Positions 26,229-34,800 of a stretch of 64,000 nt of DNA are shown here, piece after piece. The notes under the pieces are model-generated. The model was not told the origin of the DNA. It searched no databases and saw only the letters and a list, made by a program, of their open reading frames with translations. The first letter of the stretch is position 1. Each line of letters starts with the position of its first letter. Position numbers and translations under genes: made by a program. The DNA is from Bacillota bacterium (GTDB lineage: Bacteria; Bacillota; Clostridia; Christensenellales; Aristaeellaceae), in the NCBI GenBank assembly GCA_023436585.1, contig JAEZIN010000006.1, forward strand, positions 404,060-468,059, given 5' to 3'.

Positions 26229-26852
26229 ATGAGTGCATTTCATATGGGTTCAATCGTGCCGTTTGGCGGTTATCATTGGCTCATTCTTGATATACAAGGC
26301 AGTGCAGCCTTGATTATAACTGAATATATGATCGGACAGCACCCCTATCATCATAACGCCGGTGATGTCACATGGGCGGACTGCTCGCTTAGAAAATATC
26401 TTAACGGTGAGTTTTATGACAAATTCTCCGCGGCCGAACAGTCAAGAATCATTGCGGTGTTGAACAAAAATCACGACAATCAGTGGTACGGTTCAAGAGG
26501 CGGAGAAGATACCCGGGATTACATATTCCTTCTGAGCATGGAGGAGGCAGTATGCAAGTATTTCGGCGACAGCAGTGAAAACCTTAAAAACCGAAGCCCC
26601 AAACAACGATACTGGTTTCAAAAGAAAGACAAAAACAATGACAGGCGAAGATCAGCATTCGATGGGTATGCATGGTGGTGGTGGCTCCGGTCGCCCGGAC
26701 GTGACAACAGAAGAGCCGTATATATCCACGGCGACGGTAATATAGGCATTCAGGGAAACGGTACCTTCCGCTACAGCAGCAACACGATTCACCCTTCAAC
26801 AGGCGATAACAGCGGCGGAGTTCGTCCCGCTCTGTGGCTAAGCTTGGAATGA
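26229..26852 (+). CDS. DUF6273-type domain protein
   Basis: ATG 26229 follows CAGGAGAAAGAGT. The 207 residues fit the DUF6273 pattern common in Clostridia: an early FGGYHWLILDIQG, WADCSLRKYLNGEFYDKF, a WWWLRSPGRDNRRAVYI core and the closing SGGVRPALWLSLE. The domain is often found in surface or lipoproteins and also alone; its job is unknown. There is no signal peptide here. It lies 28 bp after the kinase gene, so the two are likely co-transcribed. Confidence 0.8.
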   Translation: MSAFHMGSIVPFGGYHWLILDIQGSAALIITEYMIGQHPYHHNAGDVTWADCSLRKYLNGEFYDKFSAAEQSRIIAVLNKNHDNQWYGSRGGEDTRDYIFLLSMEEAVCKYFGDSSENLKNRSPKQRYWFQKKDKNNDRRRSAFDGYAWWWWLRSPGRDNRRAVYIHGDGNIGIQGNGTFRYSSNTIHPSTGDNSGGVRPALWLSLE

Positions 26853-26898
26853 TAAATCCCGGGTAAAGTGAACATCAAATATGACTGGATCACAAATG

Positions 26899-26940
26899 AA
26901 ATCAGCGCAGCCGTGCAAAACGGCCGCGCTGATTTTATTG
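26899..26940. terminator. Terminator between DUF6273 gene and clpC
   Basis: AAATCAGCGCAGCCGT pairs with ACGGCCGCGCTGATTTT around a GCAAA loop, with T-rich flanks on both strands. It sits between convergent genes. Confidence 0.82.
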
Positions 26941-27021
26941 GGAAATATGCTCTTTACACTCGCCGGATTTGTTTGCCTTTTAGCGATGGATGTGCATGGA
27001 AGCGTTCCTTAATGTAACGTT

Positions 27022-29496
27022 TCACGCCTTGGCCTGTTCTTCTTCCAGGTCCACTTTTTTGGACAGCTTTTCAAAGGCGATCTTTCCATCCTGTACAAAC
27101 AGGTGCACATCGTCGCCCAGGGCCAGCTTTCCGGCGATAATCTCCTCGCTCAAAGCATCCTCCACCGTACGCTGGATCACCCTGCGCAGAGGCCTGGCGC
27201 CATACTGCGGATCGTACCCTTCCTTGGAAAGAAGGGCTACCACCTCATCCTCAAATTTCAGGTGCATGCCCCGTTTTTGAAGCCGGTCAGCTACCTGAGA
27301 CAACATCAAATAGGCGATCTTATCAATGTCGCCTTGGTCCAGGGCGTGGAAGACGATAAGCTCATCCACACGGTTGATGAATTCGGGGCGGAAAATATCC
27401 TTGACCTCCTTCATCACCTGTTCCTTCATGGTTTCATAGTTGCGGGCCAGATCGATGGCGCTGCCGAAGCCCAGCACGCGGCTGTGACCGATGGCGTGGG
27501 CGCCGGCGTTGGAGGTCATGACGATGATGGTGTTCTTGAAGTTTACCACGCGCCCCGTATTGTCGGTCAGCCGGCCATCCTCCATGATTTGAAGCAGAAT
27601 GTTGAAAACGTCGGGATGCGCTTTTTCCACTTCATCCAGCAGCACCACGCTGTAGGGCTTGCGCCGTACGGCTTCGGTTAATTGCCCGCCTTCCTCATAA
27701 CCCACATAGCCCGGCGGGGAACCGATGAGTCGGGATACGGTATGCTTTTCCATGTACTCGGACATGTCGACGCGAATCAGCGCATCCTCATCGCCGAACA
27801 TGGCCTCGCCCAGCGCCCGGCACAGTTCAGTCTTGCCAACGCCTGTTGGTCCCAGAAAGATAAAGGAGCCGATGGGCCGCTTGGGGTCCTGCAAGCCGGC
27901 GCGCGCCCTTCTTATGGCGCGGCTGACAGCCTTGACCGCCTCTTCCTGGCCAATGACGCGCTTATGCAACACTTCCTCCAGGTGCAATAGCCGCTGGCTT
28001 TCTCCCTCGGTCATCTTTTTGACGGGGATCCCCGTCCAGCTGGATACGATTTGCGCGATTTCTTCCTCGGTGACGATATCGCGGGAGGCGCTCTTTTTTT
28101 GCTCCCAGGCGGTGCGAAGGCTATCAATTTCTCCCCGTAGCTTCCGTTCCTGATCGCGAAGACCCGCCGCCTTCTCATAATCCTGGCGTGCGATGGCTTC
28201 CTTTTTTTCAGTAATAACGGCAGCCAATTGCGCTTCCTGACTCTTTACATCCGGCGGCGCGGTATACGACTGGATGCGCACGCGGGACGCGGCCTCGTCC
28301 ATCAGGTCGATGGCCTTGTCGGGCAGGAACCGGTCGGAAATGTACCTGTCGGACAGGGATACGGCGGCCTGCAAGGCGTCGTCGGTGATGCGCACCTTGT
28401 GGTGGGCCTCATACTTGTCGCGAAGGCCCCTTAAAATCTCCAACGCTTCCTCGGCGGAGGGCTCACCCACCGTCACGGGCTGGAAGCGGCGCTCCAGCGC
28501 GGCATCCTTTTCAATATGTTTCCGGTACTCGTCCAGGGTGGTGGCGCCGATGCATTGTACCTCACCCCTGGCCAGGGCGGGCTTCAAAATATTGGCGGCA
28601 TCCATGGAGCCTTCCGCTTTCCCGGCGCCTACCAGGGTGTGGATTTCGTCGATGAACAGGATAATGTTCCCCGCCTTGCGGACCTCGGCGATGGCGTTTT
28701 TCAGCCTTTCCTCGAATTCGCCGCGGTACTTGCTGCCGGCGATGAGGCTGCCCATGTCCAGCGTCATGACCTTTTTATCCTTGAGGATTTCGGGGATGTT
28801 GTCGCCGACAATCCTCTGGGCCAGGCCTTCCACCACGGCACTTTTGCCTACGCCGGGCTCGCCAATCAATACGGGATTGTTCTTGGTGCGGCGGCTTAAA
28901 ATCTGCACGATGCGCTCAATCTCCTGGTTCCGGCCGATGACCGGGTCGAGCTCGCCGCCGCGGGCAGCCTGGGTCAAATCTCGGCCATACTGGTTGAGCA
29001 CAGGCGTATCGGATTTGGAGGCTGCGGCGGCGGGCTTGCCTTCCTTTTCGTTTTCCATATCCTCGGACTTCATAAGCGCAAGGATTCCTTCCCGCAGCTT
29101 TTCCCCGTCGACCTCCATCTCCCGCAGGATGTTGTAGGCGACGCCTTCCCCTTCCCGCAATATGGCCAGCCAGAAATGCTCCGCCCCCACAAAGGTATGG
29201 TTCAAGCGGCGGGATTCGATCATACTGGCTTCCAGTATCTTTTTGCCGCGGGGCGTAAGCTCCAGCGCGCCGCTGACCTCATCCTCCCCGCGGCCTATGA
29301 GGGCGACCACACGTTCCATTACGGCGTCGTAGGTCACGTTTTCCAACAAAGCGCGGATGGGTTCGCCGGGTTCCTTCAACAGGCCCAGCAGTAAATGCTC
29401 CGTGCCGACATAATGGTGTTTCAGTTCAATGGCGGCCTGCTGGGCATAAGTAAGCGCCTTTTGGGCCCTTTCCGTAAATCTTCCGAACAATGCCAT
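27022..29496 (-). CDS. clpC: ATP-dependent Clp protease ATPase ClpC
   Basis: The 824-residue protein has the complete ClpC layout. Two Clp-N repeats fill the first 145 residues, followed by AAA module 1 with GEPGVGKSAVVEGLAQ, a middle coiled domain with a UVR-like stretch (IARQDYEKAAGLRDQE), and AAA module 2 with GPTGVGKTELCRALGE. ClpC unfolds proteins and feeds them to ClpP. In Bacillota it needs adaptors and recognises phospho-arginine tags made by McsB. It is the last gene of the ctsR operon, 12 bp after mcsB. No clpP lies in the window. Confidence 0.97.
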   Translation of the reverse strand: MALFGRFTERAQKALTYAQQAAIELKHHYVGTEHLLLGLLKEPGEPIRALLENVTYDAVMERVVALIGRGEDEVSGALELTPRGKKILEASMIESRRLNHTFVGAEHFWLAILREGEGVAYNILREMEVDGEKLREGILALMKSEDMENEKEGKPAAAASKSDTPVLNQYGRDLTQAARGGELDPVIGRNQEIERIVQILSRRTKNNPVLIGEPGVGKSAVVEGLAQRIVGDNIPEILKDKKVMTLDMGSLIAGSKYRGEFEERLKNAIAEVRKAGNIILFIDEIHTLVGAGKAEGSMDAANILKPALARGEVQCIGATTLDEYRKHIEKDAALERRFQPVTVGEPSAEEALEILRGLRDKYEAHHKVRITDDALQAAVSLSDRYISDRFLPDKAIDLMDEAASRVRIQSYTAPPDVKSQEAQLAAVITEKKEAIARQDYEKAAGLRDQERKLRGEIDSLRTAWEQKKSASRDIVTEEEIAQIVSSWTGIPVKKMTEGESQRLLHLEEVLHKRVIGQEEAVKAVSRAIRRARAGLQDPKRPIGSFIFLGPTGVGKTELCRALGEAMFGDEDALIRVDMSEYMEKHTVSRLIGSPPGYVGYEEGGQLTEAVRRKPYSVVLLDEVEKAHPDVFNILLQIMEDGRLTDNTGRVVNFKNTIIVMTSNAGAHAIGHSRVLGFGSAIDLARNYETMKEQVMKEVKDIFRPEFINRVDELIVFHALDQGDIDKIAYLMLSQVADRLQKRGMHLKFEDEVVALLSKEGYDPQYGARPLRRVIQRTVEDALSEEIIAGKLALGDDVHLFVQDGKIAFEKLSKKVDLEEEQAKA

Positions 29497-29508
29497 GTTT
29501 CTTCCTCC

Positions 29509-30516
29509 TTAGCTGCTCTGGAGCTTTTGCCTGATGTAGCGGCTCCTGGCAATATCCAATTCTCTGCCTTTAAGTGTTTTGTTGGCGATTTTCATAATGT
29601 GGGCGTCCTGGGCCCCCGGCAAAAGCTCATCCGCCGTTTTTAGGGGGATGGGCAAAAGCTCCAGTGCGCAGCCCAACCGCAGGTTGGACCAGTGCTGCAT
29701 AAATTCCTGCAGGTCCATCCTCCTGGCGTACTGCAAAGCGCCCAGCGAGCGGAAGACCTGGTCCTCCAACGCCGTATTGTCGCCTGCGGATGCCCGCTTT
29801 TGAAGGTTCCGCTCCATGTCGATGATCTGCCGGCCGACACCGCTTACAGCTTCTATGATCTCCGCCTCGGTGCGGCCCAAGGTCACCTGGTTGCTTACCT
29901 GATACAGATTCCCCTGCGCCTCGCTGCCTTCCCCGTATATGCCCCGTATGGTCAGCCCCAGCTTGGAAACGGATGTGCTTACGTTGCCCATTTGCTTGAA
30001 CATGGTAAGCAACGGCAGGTGCAGCATCAGCGACGCCCGCATACCGGTGCCCGTATTGGTTGGGCAGGCGGTCAGGTAACCCAGTTGCCCGTCAAAGGCG
30101 AATGCGATGTGCCTCTGCAGAGCGTCCTCCACCTCGTAGGCGTTTTCGGCGGCCTTTTGTAGCTGCTGGCCCGGCTGCAGCGACTGCAGCCGCAAATGGT
30201 CTTCCTCGTTGATCATCAGGCAGATAGCCTGGTCATCCCTGATCAGCACCGCGCCTGTCTGGTTGTTCTGCATCAGGTCACGGCTGATGAGGTGGCTTTC
30301 CACCAGGGACAGCCGTTCCCGGCTGTTCAGGTCCATCATTTTGTACAGCGCGTACACGCTGGTATCCTTGGGTTCTGATGCCAGGGCGTTTACCACCCTG
30401 TCGATGCAAATTTGAGCGATGGCGTCGCTCCTGACGGATGAGAAGGGCAAGTCCTCATAATTGCGTGCCAGGCGCACGCGGGAGGATACCACCACATCCA
30501 ATTCATGATCCATCAT
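29509..30516 (-). CDS. mcsB: Protein-arginine kinase McsB
   Basis: ATG 30516 overlaps the mcsA stop codon as ATGA and fits the GGGGGAGG site better than the ATG 9 bp upstream. The 335 residues show the guanido-kinase start VVVSSRVRLARNYEDLPFS, the nucleotide-binding ISRDLMQ region, VLIRDDQAICLMINEEDHLR, and the GTGMRASLMLHLP loop. McsB phosphorylates arginine residues on damaged proteins, marking them for ClpCP. It also phosphorylates CtsR under heat stress. Its activator McsA is encoded just upstream. Confidence 0.96.
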   Translation of the reverse strand: MMDHELDVVVSSRVRLARNYEDLPFSSVRSDAIAQICIDRVVNALASEPKDTSVYALYKMMDLNSRERLSLVESHLISRDLMQNNQTGAVLIRDDQAICLMINEEDHLRLQSLQPGQQLQKAAENAYEVEDALQRHIAFAFDGQLGYLTACPTNTGTGMRASLMLHLPLLTMFKQMGNVSTSVSKLGLTIRGIYGEGSEAQGNLYQVSNQVTLGRTEAEIIEAVSGVGRQIIDMERNLQKRASAGDNTALEDQVFRSLGALQYARRMDLQEFMQHWSNLRLGCALELLPIPLKTADELLPGAQDAHIMKIANKTLKGRELDIARSRYIRQKLQSS

Positions 30517-31013
30517 GGCTTGCATTCCTCCCCCGCGGCACAGGTCAGTTGGCGGAGCTGGTCACGAAGGACAGCCGCCTCCTCAAAGTTTTCCGCCGAC
30601 ACCGCCCGATCCATACGGCTGCGCAGGGAGGCGATCATCTTCTTTTTCTCCTGCACCTGGGCATTGAACAACGGCATCCGCCCCGCGTGTTGGGTCCGGC
30701 CATGAATACGAGAGAGCAGCGGCTTCAACTGCTCACGAAAGTCCTCATAACATTGGGCACAGCCCAGCTTGCCTGTATTTTGAAATTCCTCATACGTCAA
30801 ATGGCACCTGGAGCAGGTGAGCAGCGGCGCTTTTTCCTGCTGGTTGATGGAGGACATCAGCGACGACAAAAAGCCTTGTATGTCCCCCTGCTGAATGCTG
30901 TTTTGTATCTTGCTGACGCAGCCCTTGCATAAATGCCGGGTGGCCGTTTCGCCGTTCACCAATACGGTAATTACCACCGAAGCCTGGTTCTGGCCGCATT
31001 CTTCACATAACAT
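30513..31013 (-). CDS. mcsA: McsA, activator of McsB
   Basis: This 166-residue protein has four Cys-x2-Cys pairs: LCEECGQ, LCKGCVS, TCSRCHL and GCAQCYE. They form the zinc-binding domain of McsA. A C-terminal UVR-like coiled motif (ENFEEAAVLRDQLRQL) follows. McsA binds and stimulates McsB and also responds to heavy metals and disulphide stress through its cysteines. It lies between ctsR and mcsB in the standard order, with translational overlap to mcsB. Confidence 0.94.
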   Translation of the reverse strand: MLCEECGQNQASVVITVLVNGETATRHLCKGCVSKIQNSIQQGDIQGFLSSLMSSINQQEKAPLLTCSRCHLTYEEFQNTGKLGCAQCYEDFREQLKPLLSRIHGRTQHAGRMPLFNAQVQEKKKMIASLRSRMDRAVSAENFEEAAVLRDQLRQLTCAAGEECKP

Positions 31014-31043
31014 AATAGTCTCCTTTGGGCTTATGCCATCTTG

Positions 31044-31529
31044 TCATTGGGTTTCCGCCGTGTGACGGTGCTGCTGGGCCACGGTGAGCAGTATGCTGCG
31101 TAGGATCCTGGCCCTGGCCGCGTCTTTCAGCGCATTGGGGAGCGGCAGGGAAAGCGCCCGCTGGGAGACAGCCGCCGCCATCAGTTGCGCCCCTTCCCGG
31201 GATACAAGCTCCCGCTCCCGAAGCTGCCCGATCAGATGCATGGCTTCCGTTTCGCCGATGGATTCCCCGATGCGTTCATGAATCAGGTACAAAAGATGCT
31301 CCCCTGCGCTTTGCTCCATGCGCACGATGCGGATGTATCCGCCGCCGCCTCTTCTGCTCTCTATAATATATCCATGATCGGGGGTAAAACGTGTGGCCAG
31401 CACATAATTGATCTGCGACGGCGCGCAATTAAAATATTCCGCCAGCTCATTTCGCTTCAGTTCCACCTCCGGCTCATCCTGCTGGAGCATGGCCTTGATG
31501 AACTGTTCTATGGTATCGCTCAATCGCAT
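31044..31529 (-). CDS. ctsR: CtsR, repressor of class III heat-shock genes
   Basis: The 161-residue protein opens with LSDTIEQFIKAML and has the winged helix-turn-helix residues NELAEYFNCAPSQINYVL. The wing RRGGGGYIRIVR contains the glycine-rich tetraloop region that contacts DNA and senses heat. The C-terminal half contains the dimerisation helices. CtsR represses clp genes. At high temperature the wing loosens, and McsB then targets CtsR to ClpCP. It is the first gene of the operon and has its own operator upstream, so it is likely autoregulated. Confidence 0.95.
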   Translation of the reverse strand: MRLSDTIEQFIKAMLQQDEPEVELKRNELAEYFNCAPSQINYVLATRFTPDHGYIIESRRGGGGYIRIVRMEQSAGEHLLYLIHERIGESIGETEAMHLIGQLRERELVSREGAQLMAAAVSQRALSLPLPNALKDAARARILRSILLTVAQQHRHTAETQ

Positions 31530-31560
31530 ATTACATCCCTCATTTCCTGGTCAAAAATTA

Positions 31561-31577
31561 TCTGACTATCTTTGACC
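31561..31577 (-). promoter_or_regulatory. CtsR operator
   Basis: On the minus strand, GGTCAAA-GAT-AGTCAGA is a direct heptad repeat close to the CtsR consensus (A/G)GTCAAA-NAN-(A/G)GTCAAA, with one mismatch in the second heptad. It starts just after the -10 element of the ctsR promoter, over the expected transcription start. A further GGTCAAA in the opposite direction lies at 31549-31555 and makes an inverted pair with the first heptad. Confidence 0.85.
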
Positions 31578-31583
31578 AATTTT

Positions 31584-31612
31584 ATTTTACCATGCTGAAT
31601 GCGAAAAATCAA
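31584..31612 (-). promoter_or_regulatory. Sigma-A promoter of the ctsR operon
   Basis: On the minus strand, TTGATT (31607-31612), a 17-bp spacer and TAAAAT (31584-31589) are followed at once by the CtsR box. Confidence 0.75.
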
Positions 31613-31781
31613 TGACTCTCCCCCTAAAAAAATGCCCGGATGGGAACAAGCATGCCCCGTTCGGACAAAAACCGCCTGAAACGGATCATTCTATAATGTA
31701 AAAACGTACAAAATGAATATACAAATATCAAGCATTCGTGGTAATATAAGTCTACTTAGGATGCATTTGGGGGTGTATGGA

Positions 31782-33179
31782 TTGAAAACCAGATTTGGAA
31801 AATTTCTCGCGTTAGGCTTGGCGGTATGCTTATCCATGGTTTTGCTTCTCTCCGCGCTGCCGGCCGCCCAGGCCGCAGGATCGGGGGACGATATTACCGC
31901 ATCCGGCTGCAATTACCCCACGACGCTTACGGAGGGCCAGGGCTTCTCCTTAAAGGGCACTGTTTCTTCTGAAAGCAGCAAGCTGGCAAGGCTGACTGCA
32001 GGTGTTTTTGACGGCAGCAAAATGCTGACGGGGCGTTCCTGGAACCCCAATGCGAAAAGCGTGGATTTCCGCTGGTACATTAACCCCTATGTCAAATTTG
32101 GCACGCTGCCTGCCGGCACATACACCTATAAAATCACCGCCACCAACGGTTCCGTGAATAAAACGCTGCTCAGCCAGTCCTTTGAGGTCACGCCCCGAGC
32201 CAAGACGCCAGATGACTTGTCCGCTTCCGGCTGCAATTATCCCGAGACGCTGACAAAGGGTAAGGGCTATTCACTTCGCGGTGTTGTTGCCTCCCAATCC
32301 AGCAAGATTACGAATCTTACGGCTGGGGTATTCAACGGCAGCGGCGATATGCTCACCGGCCGGAGCTATAACCCGAAAGCCAAGAACGTGGACTTCAGAT
32401 GGTCCGTGAACCCCTACGTCAAGTTCGGCAAGCTGGATGCAGGCACATATACCTACAAGATCATAGCCACCAACAGCGACGGGCAGAAAACACTGCTAAG
32501 CCAGGAATTTGTGGTGAAGGCGCCCGATCCCGTTTCCGACAAGCTGTCATCATCCAATTTGAACCACCCATCGGCGCTGACAAAGGGCAAAGGCTTTTCC
32601 CTGCGCGGAGTCGTTTCCTCCCAATCCTCCAACATTACCAACCTGACGGCGGGCGTGTTTGACGGAAGCGGCAACATGCTCACCGGCCGTTCCTACAACC
32701 CGAAAGCCAAGAGTGTGGACTTCCGGTGGTCTGTGAACCCCTATGTGAAGTTCGGCACGTTAAGCGCGGGAACGTACACCTACAAGGTCGTTGCCACCAA
32801 CGCCGCCGGGCAGGAAACGCTTCTCAGTGAGCCGTTTGAAGTAACGCCGGCCACCGCGGCATCCGACACATTGTCCGCCTCCGGCTTGAATGCGCCTGAC
32901 CTTCACATCAAGGGCCGCGGCTTTGGGATAAGGGGTGTCGTAACCTCCCAAAGCTCCAAAATCAGCCTGCTGACGGCCGGGGTGTTTGACGGCAGCGGCA
33001 ATATGATTACCGGCCGCTCCTGGAACCCCAAAGCAAAGTCGGTGGATTTCCGCTGGTATGTAAATCCCCATGTCAAATTCGGTACGCTGGCTGCCGGCAC
33101 GTATACGTATAAGGTAGTAGCCACCAACGATGCAGGAACAAGCACACTGCTGGAAAAACAGTTTGAAGTAGTGGAGTAA
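31782..33179 (+). CDS. Secreted protein of four tandem 109-residue repeats
   Basis: The start is taken as TTG 31782, with GGGGGTG 6 bp before it; ATG 31761 is the alternative. A signal peptide of about 32 residues (FLALGLAVCLSMVLLLSA, cut near AQAA) is followed by four copies of a 108-109-residue unit. Each unit has the phrases SGCNYPxTL, GxSLRGVV, LTAGVFDGS, MLTGRSWNPKAKSVDFRW, NPYVKFGTL, AGTYTYKxxATN and LLSQxFEV. The strand-rich pattern suggests an Ig-like beta-sandwich. No anchor motif is seen. I do not recognise the family; a wall-bound or released surface role is inferred. Confidence 0.8.
   Translation: MKTRFGKFLALGLAVCLSMVLLLSALPAAQAAGSGDDITASGCNYPTTLTEGQGFSLKGTVSSESSKLARLTAGVFDGSKMLTGRSWNPNAKSVDFRWYINPYVKFGTLPAGTYTYKITATNGSVNKTLLSQSFEVTPRAKTPDDLSASGCNYPETLTKGKGYSLRGVVASQSSKITNLTAGVFNGSGDMLTGRSYNPKAKNVDFRWSVNPYVKFGKLDAGTYTYKIIATNSDGQKTLLSQEFVVKAPDPVSDKLSSSNLNHPSALTKGKGFSLRGVVSSQSSNITNLTAGVFDGSGNMLTGRSYNPKAKSVDFRWSVNPYVKFGTLSAGTYTYKVVATNAAGQETLLSEPFEVTPATAASDTLSASGLNAPDLHIKGRGFGIRGVVTSQSSKISLLTAGVFDGSGNMITGRSWNPKAKSVDFRWYVNPHVKFGTLAAGTYTYKVVATNDAGTSTLLEKQFEVVE
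31887..33176 (+). repeat. Four tandem in-gene repeats of about 327 bp
   Basis: The units begin at about 31887, 32211, 32538 and 32865, so the spacing is 324, 327 and 327 bp. Units 2 and 3 are the most alike at the DNA level, while units 1 and 4 share RSWNPxAKSVDFRWY. This suggests past duplication with later exchange. Confidence 0.8.
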
Positions 33180-33189
33180 GGAGCAAGAA

Positions 33190-33226
33190 AACTCCCCCCG
33201 GTCAGCCGACCGGGGGGAGTTGCTTT
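33190..33226. terminator. Terminator between repeat-protein gene and flotillin gene
   Basis: AACTCCCCCCGGTC-AGCC-GACCGGGGGGAGTT is a perfect 14-bp stem. The minus strand continues TTTTCTTG after the stem, so it suits the flotillin transcript, and it can also stop the plus-strand gene. Confidence 0.82.
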
Positions 33227-33243
33227 GTCCGGTTTTACGTGTG

Positions 33244-34647
33244 TCAGCCTTCGGAGGCTTCCGAGGCGGCCTTGCCGATCAGACCGCCGGTGGTGATGTC
33301 CTTGAGCATCTTGGGAATATCCACGCCCACTGCATCCTTGATGGCTTCGAAGTTTTGCAGCATGGCACCGGATACATCCTTGGCCATTTGCGTGGCCCCG
33401 CCCTCGCCAAAGAGTATGATCTTCTCGGTCTTGCTCAAAGGCTCGCTGACAGCCTTGGCGATTTCCGGCATACGGTTGATGATCATTTCCAGCATGGCTG
33501 CCTGGCCGTATTGCTTCATGGCCTCGGCTTTGCGCAGGATGGCTTCCGCCTCCGCTTCACCCTTTAAACGGATGGCCTCCGCCTCGTTCCTGGCAACCAC
33601 CAGTGAAGCCTCAGCTTCCTTTTGCGCTTTGTAGAAGTCAGCCTCGGCCCGTTCGCGGATTTCTACGCTCAGGCGCTCACGCTCAATTTGAACCTGCTGT
33701 GCCTGCAATTGCGTCTGCTTCTCCAGGCGCACCAGCTCCGCAGCCGCCCGTTCCGTCTCCAGATCCTTGCGGGATACTTCCTGCTGCAAGTTGTAAGCGA
33801 TATCGGCCATGGCCTTTGCCTTGTCCTGCTCAGCCCTAAAGGATGCCCTTTTCAGCTCCAGCAGCTTTTCCTGCTCGGCCATATTGGCGTTGGCTTCCGA
33901 CTGGGCGCGGAAGCCTTCCTGCTGCGCGGTAGACTGGCGGATGAGCGTGTCCCGCTCGGCCTCCGCCTTGGCGATGTCGGCATCGCGTTTCTTTTCGGAG
34001 ATATTCTTGATGGCCAGGGTATCCAGTACGCCATCGTTGTCGGAGAAGTTTTGGATGGTGAGGTTGACAATCTCAAGGCCCATGTTCTTCATGTCTGTGG
34101 TGGCGGCCCTTTGGGTTTCCTGGGCAAACTTGTCGCGGCTTTGCACCAGGTCGGCGATGGTCATGCGGCCGATGATCTCGCGCATATTGCCTTCCAGCAC
34201 CTGCATGGCAACGGCGGCGATATCGCTCTGCGTCCAGCCCAGAAACTGCTCCGCAGAAGTGGCAACGGAAACGGCATCTGAACCGATTTTGATGTTGGCC
34301 ACGCCATCCACCATCATGCCGATGTATTCCTGGGTGGGTACGGGCTGGGTGGTTTTGATATCCACCTGCATGATGCCAAGGTTCAGCCGGTCGACCCGCT
34401 CAAAGAAAGGGATTACGAACGTGGCGCCGCCGCGAACGATGCGGTAACCGAATTCCTTTACAATTTCCTTGCCGGTCTCGTCCTTGACCTTGTACTTGCG
34501 CCGCCGGCCGCTGACGATTAACGCGACATTGGGCGGAACCTTGATGTAATTGCGGACAAATGCGATGAGGAACAGGAGCACCAGGGCAATGATCACCCAC
34601 ATGAAAATGGATCCGTTTTGCTGGAAGAACCGCTCAAAAGAAGACAT
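33244..34647 (-). CDS. Flotillin-like SPFH protein
   Basis: The 467-residue protein has one N-terminal membrane helix (MWVIIALVLLFLIAFV), then an SPFH/band-7 domain (PPNVALIVSGRR, VIPFFERVDRLNLGIMQVDI). A long Ala/Glu/Arg coiled coil of about residues 230-390 carries repeated EAEA motifs, and the tail is glycine-rich. This is the layout of FloT/YuaG. Flotillins organise fluid membrane domains and affect wall synthesis, signalling and sporulation timing. An NfeD-type partner gene, often next door in bacilli, is not seen. It is on the same strand as hflK-hflC but 153 bp away. Confidence 0.92.
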   Translation of the reverse strand: MSSFERFFQQNGSIFMWVIIALVLLFLIAFVRNYIKVPPNVALIVSGRRRKYKVKDETGKEIVKEFGYRIVRGGATFVIPFFERVDRLNLGIMQVDIKTTQPVPTQEYIGMMVDGVANIKIGSDAVSVATSAEQFLGWTQSDIAAVAMQVLEGNMREIIGRMTIADLVQSRDKFAQETQRAATTDMKNMGLEIVNLTIQNFSDNDGVLDTLAIKNISEKKRDADIAKAEAERDTLIRQSTAQQEGFRAQSEANANMAEQEKLLELKRASFRAEQDKAKAMADIAYNLQQEVSRKDLETERAAAELVRLEKQTQLQAQQVQIERERLSVEIRERAEADFYKAQKEAEASLVVARNEAEAIRLKGEAEAEAILRKAEAMKQYGQAAMLEMIINRMPEIAKAVSEPLSKTEKIILFGEGGATQMAKDVSGAMLQNFEAIKDAVGVDIPKMLKDITTGGLIGKAASEASEG

Positions 34648-34758
34648 GAGAAACCACCCCTATCCTTTTATAAAGATTTGATACAGGGAAATCCTTCCCC
34701 GGAGAACAATCTCCATTTATTAAAAGGCATAAGAGATGAGGTGCTCCCTTTGCGGGCA

Positions 34759-34784
34759 GCGAGGGGGGGCTGAAGCCCCCCGCT
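34759..34784 (-). terminator. Possible terminator after hflC
   Basis: On the minus strand, AGCGGGGGGCTTCAGCCCCCCTCGCT forms a strong GC hairpin in the gap between hflC and the flotillin gene. No T run follows, so it may be an attenuator or RNA-stabilising fold. Confidence 0.45.
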
Positions 34785-34800
34785 TATGGCCTTTAACAGA

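Noticed and set aside
31887..33176. Tandem repeats as a possible CRISPR-like array
   Set aside because: The units are 327 bp, in frame, and encode a repeated protein domain; there are no short direct repeats with unique spacers anywhere in the window.
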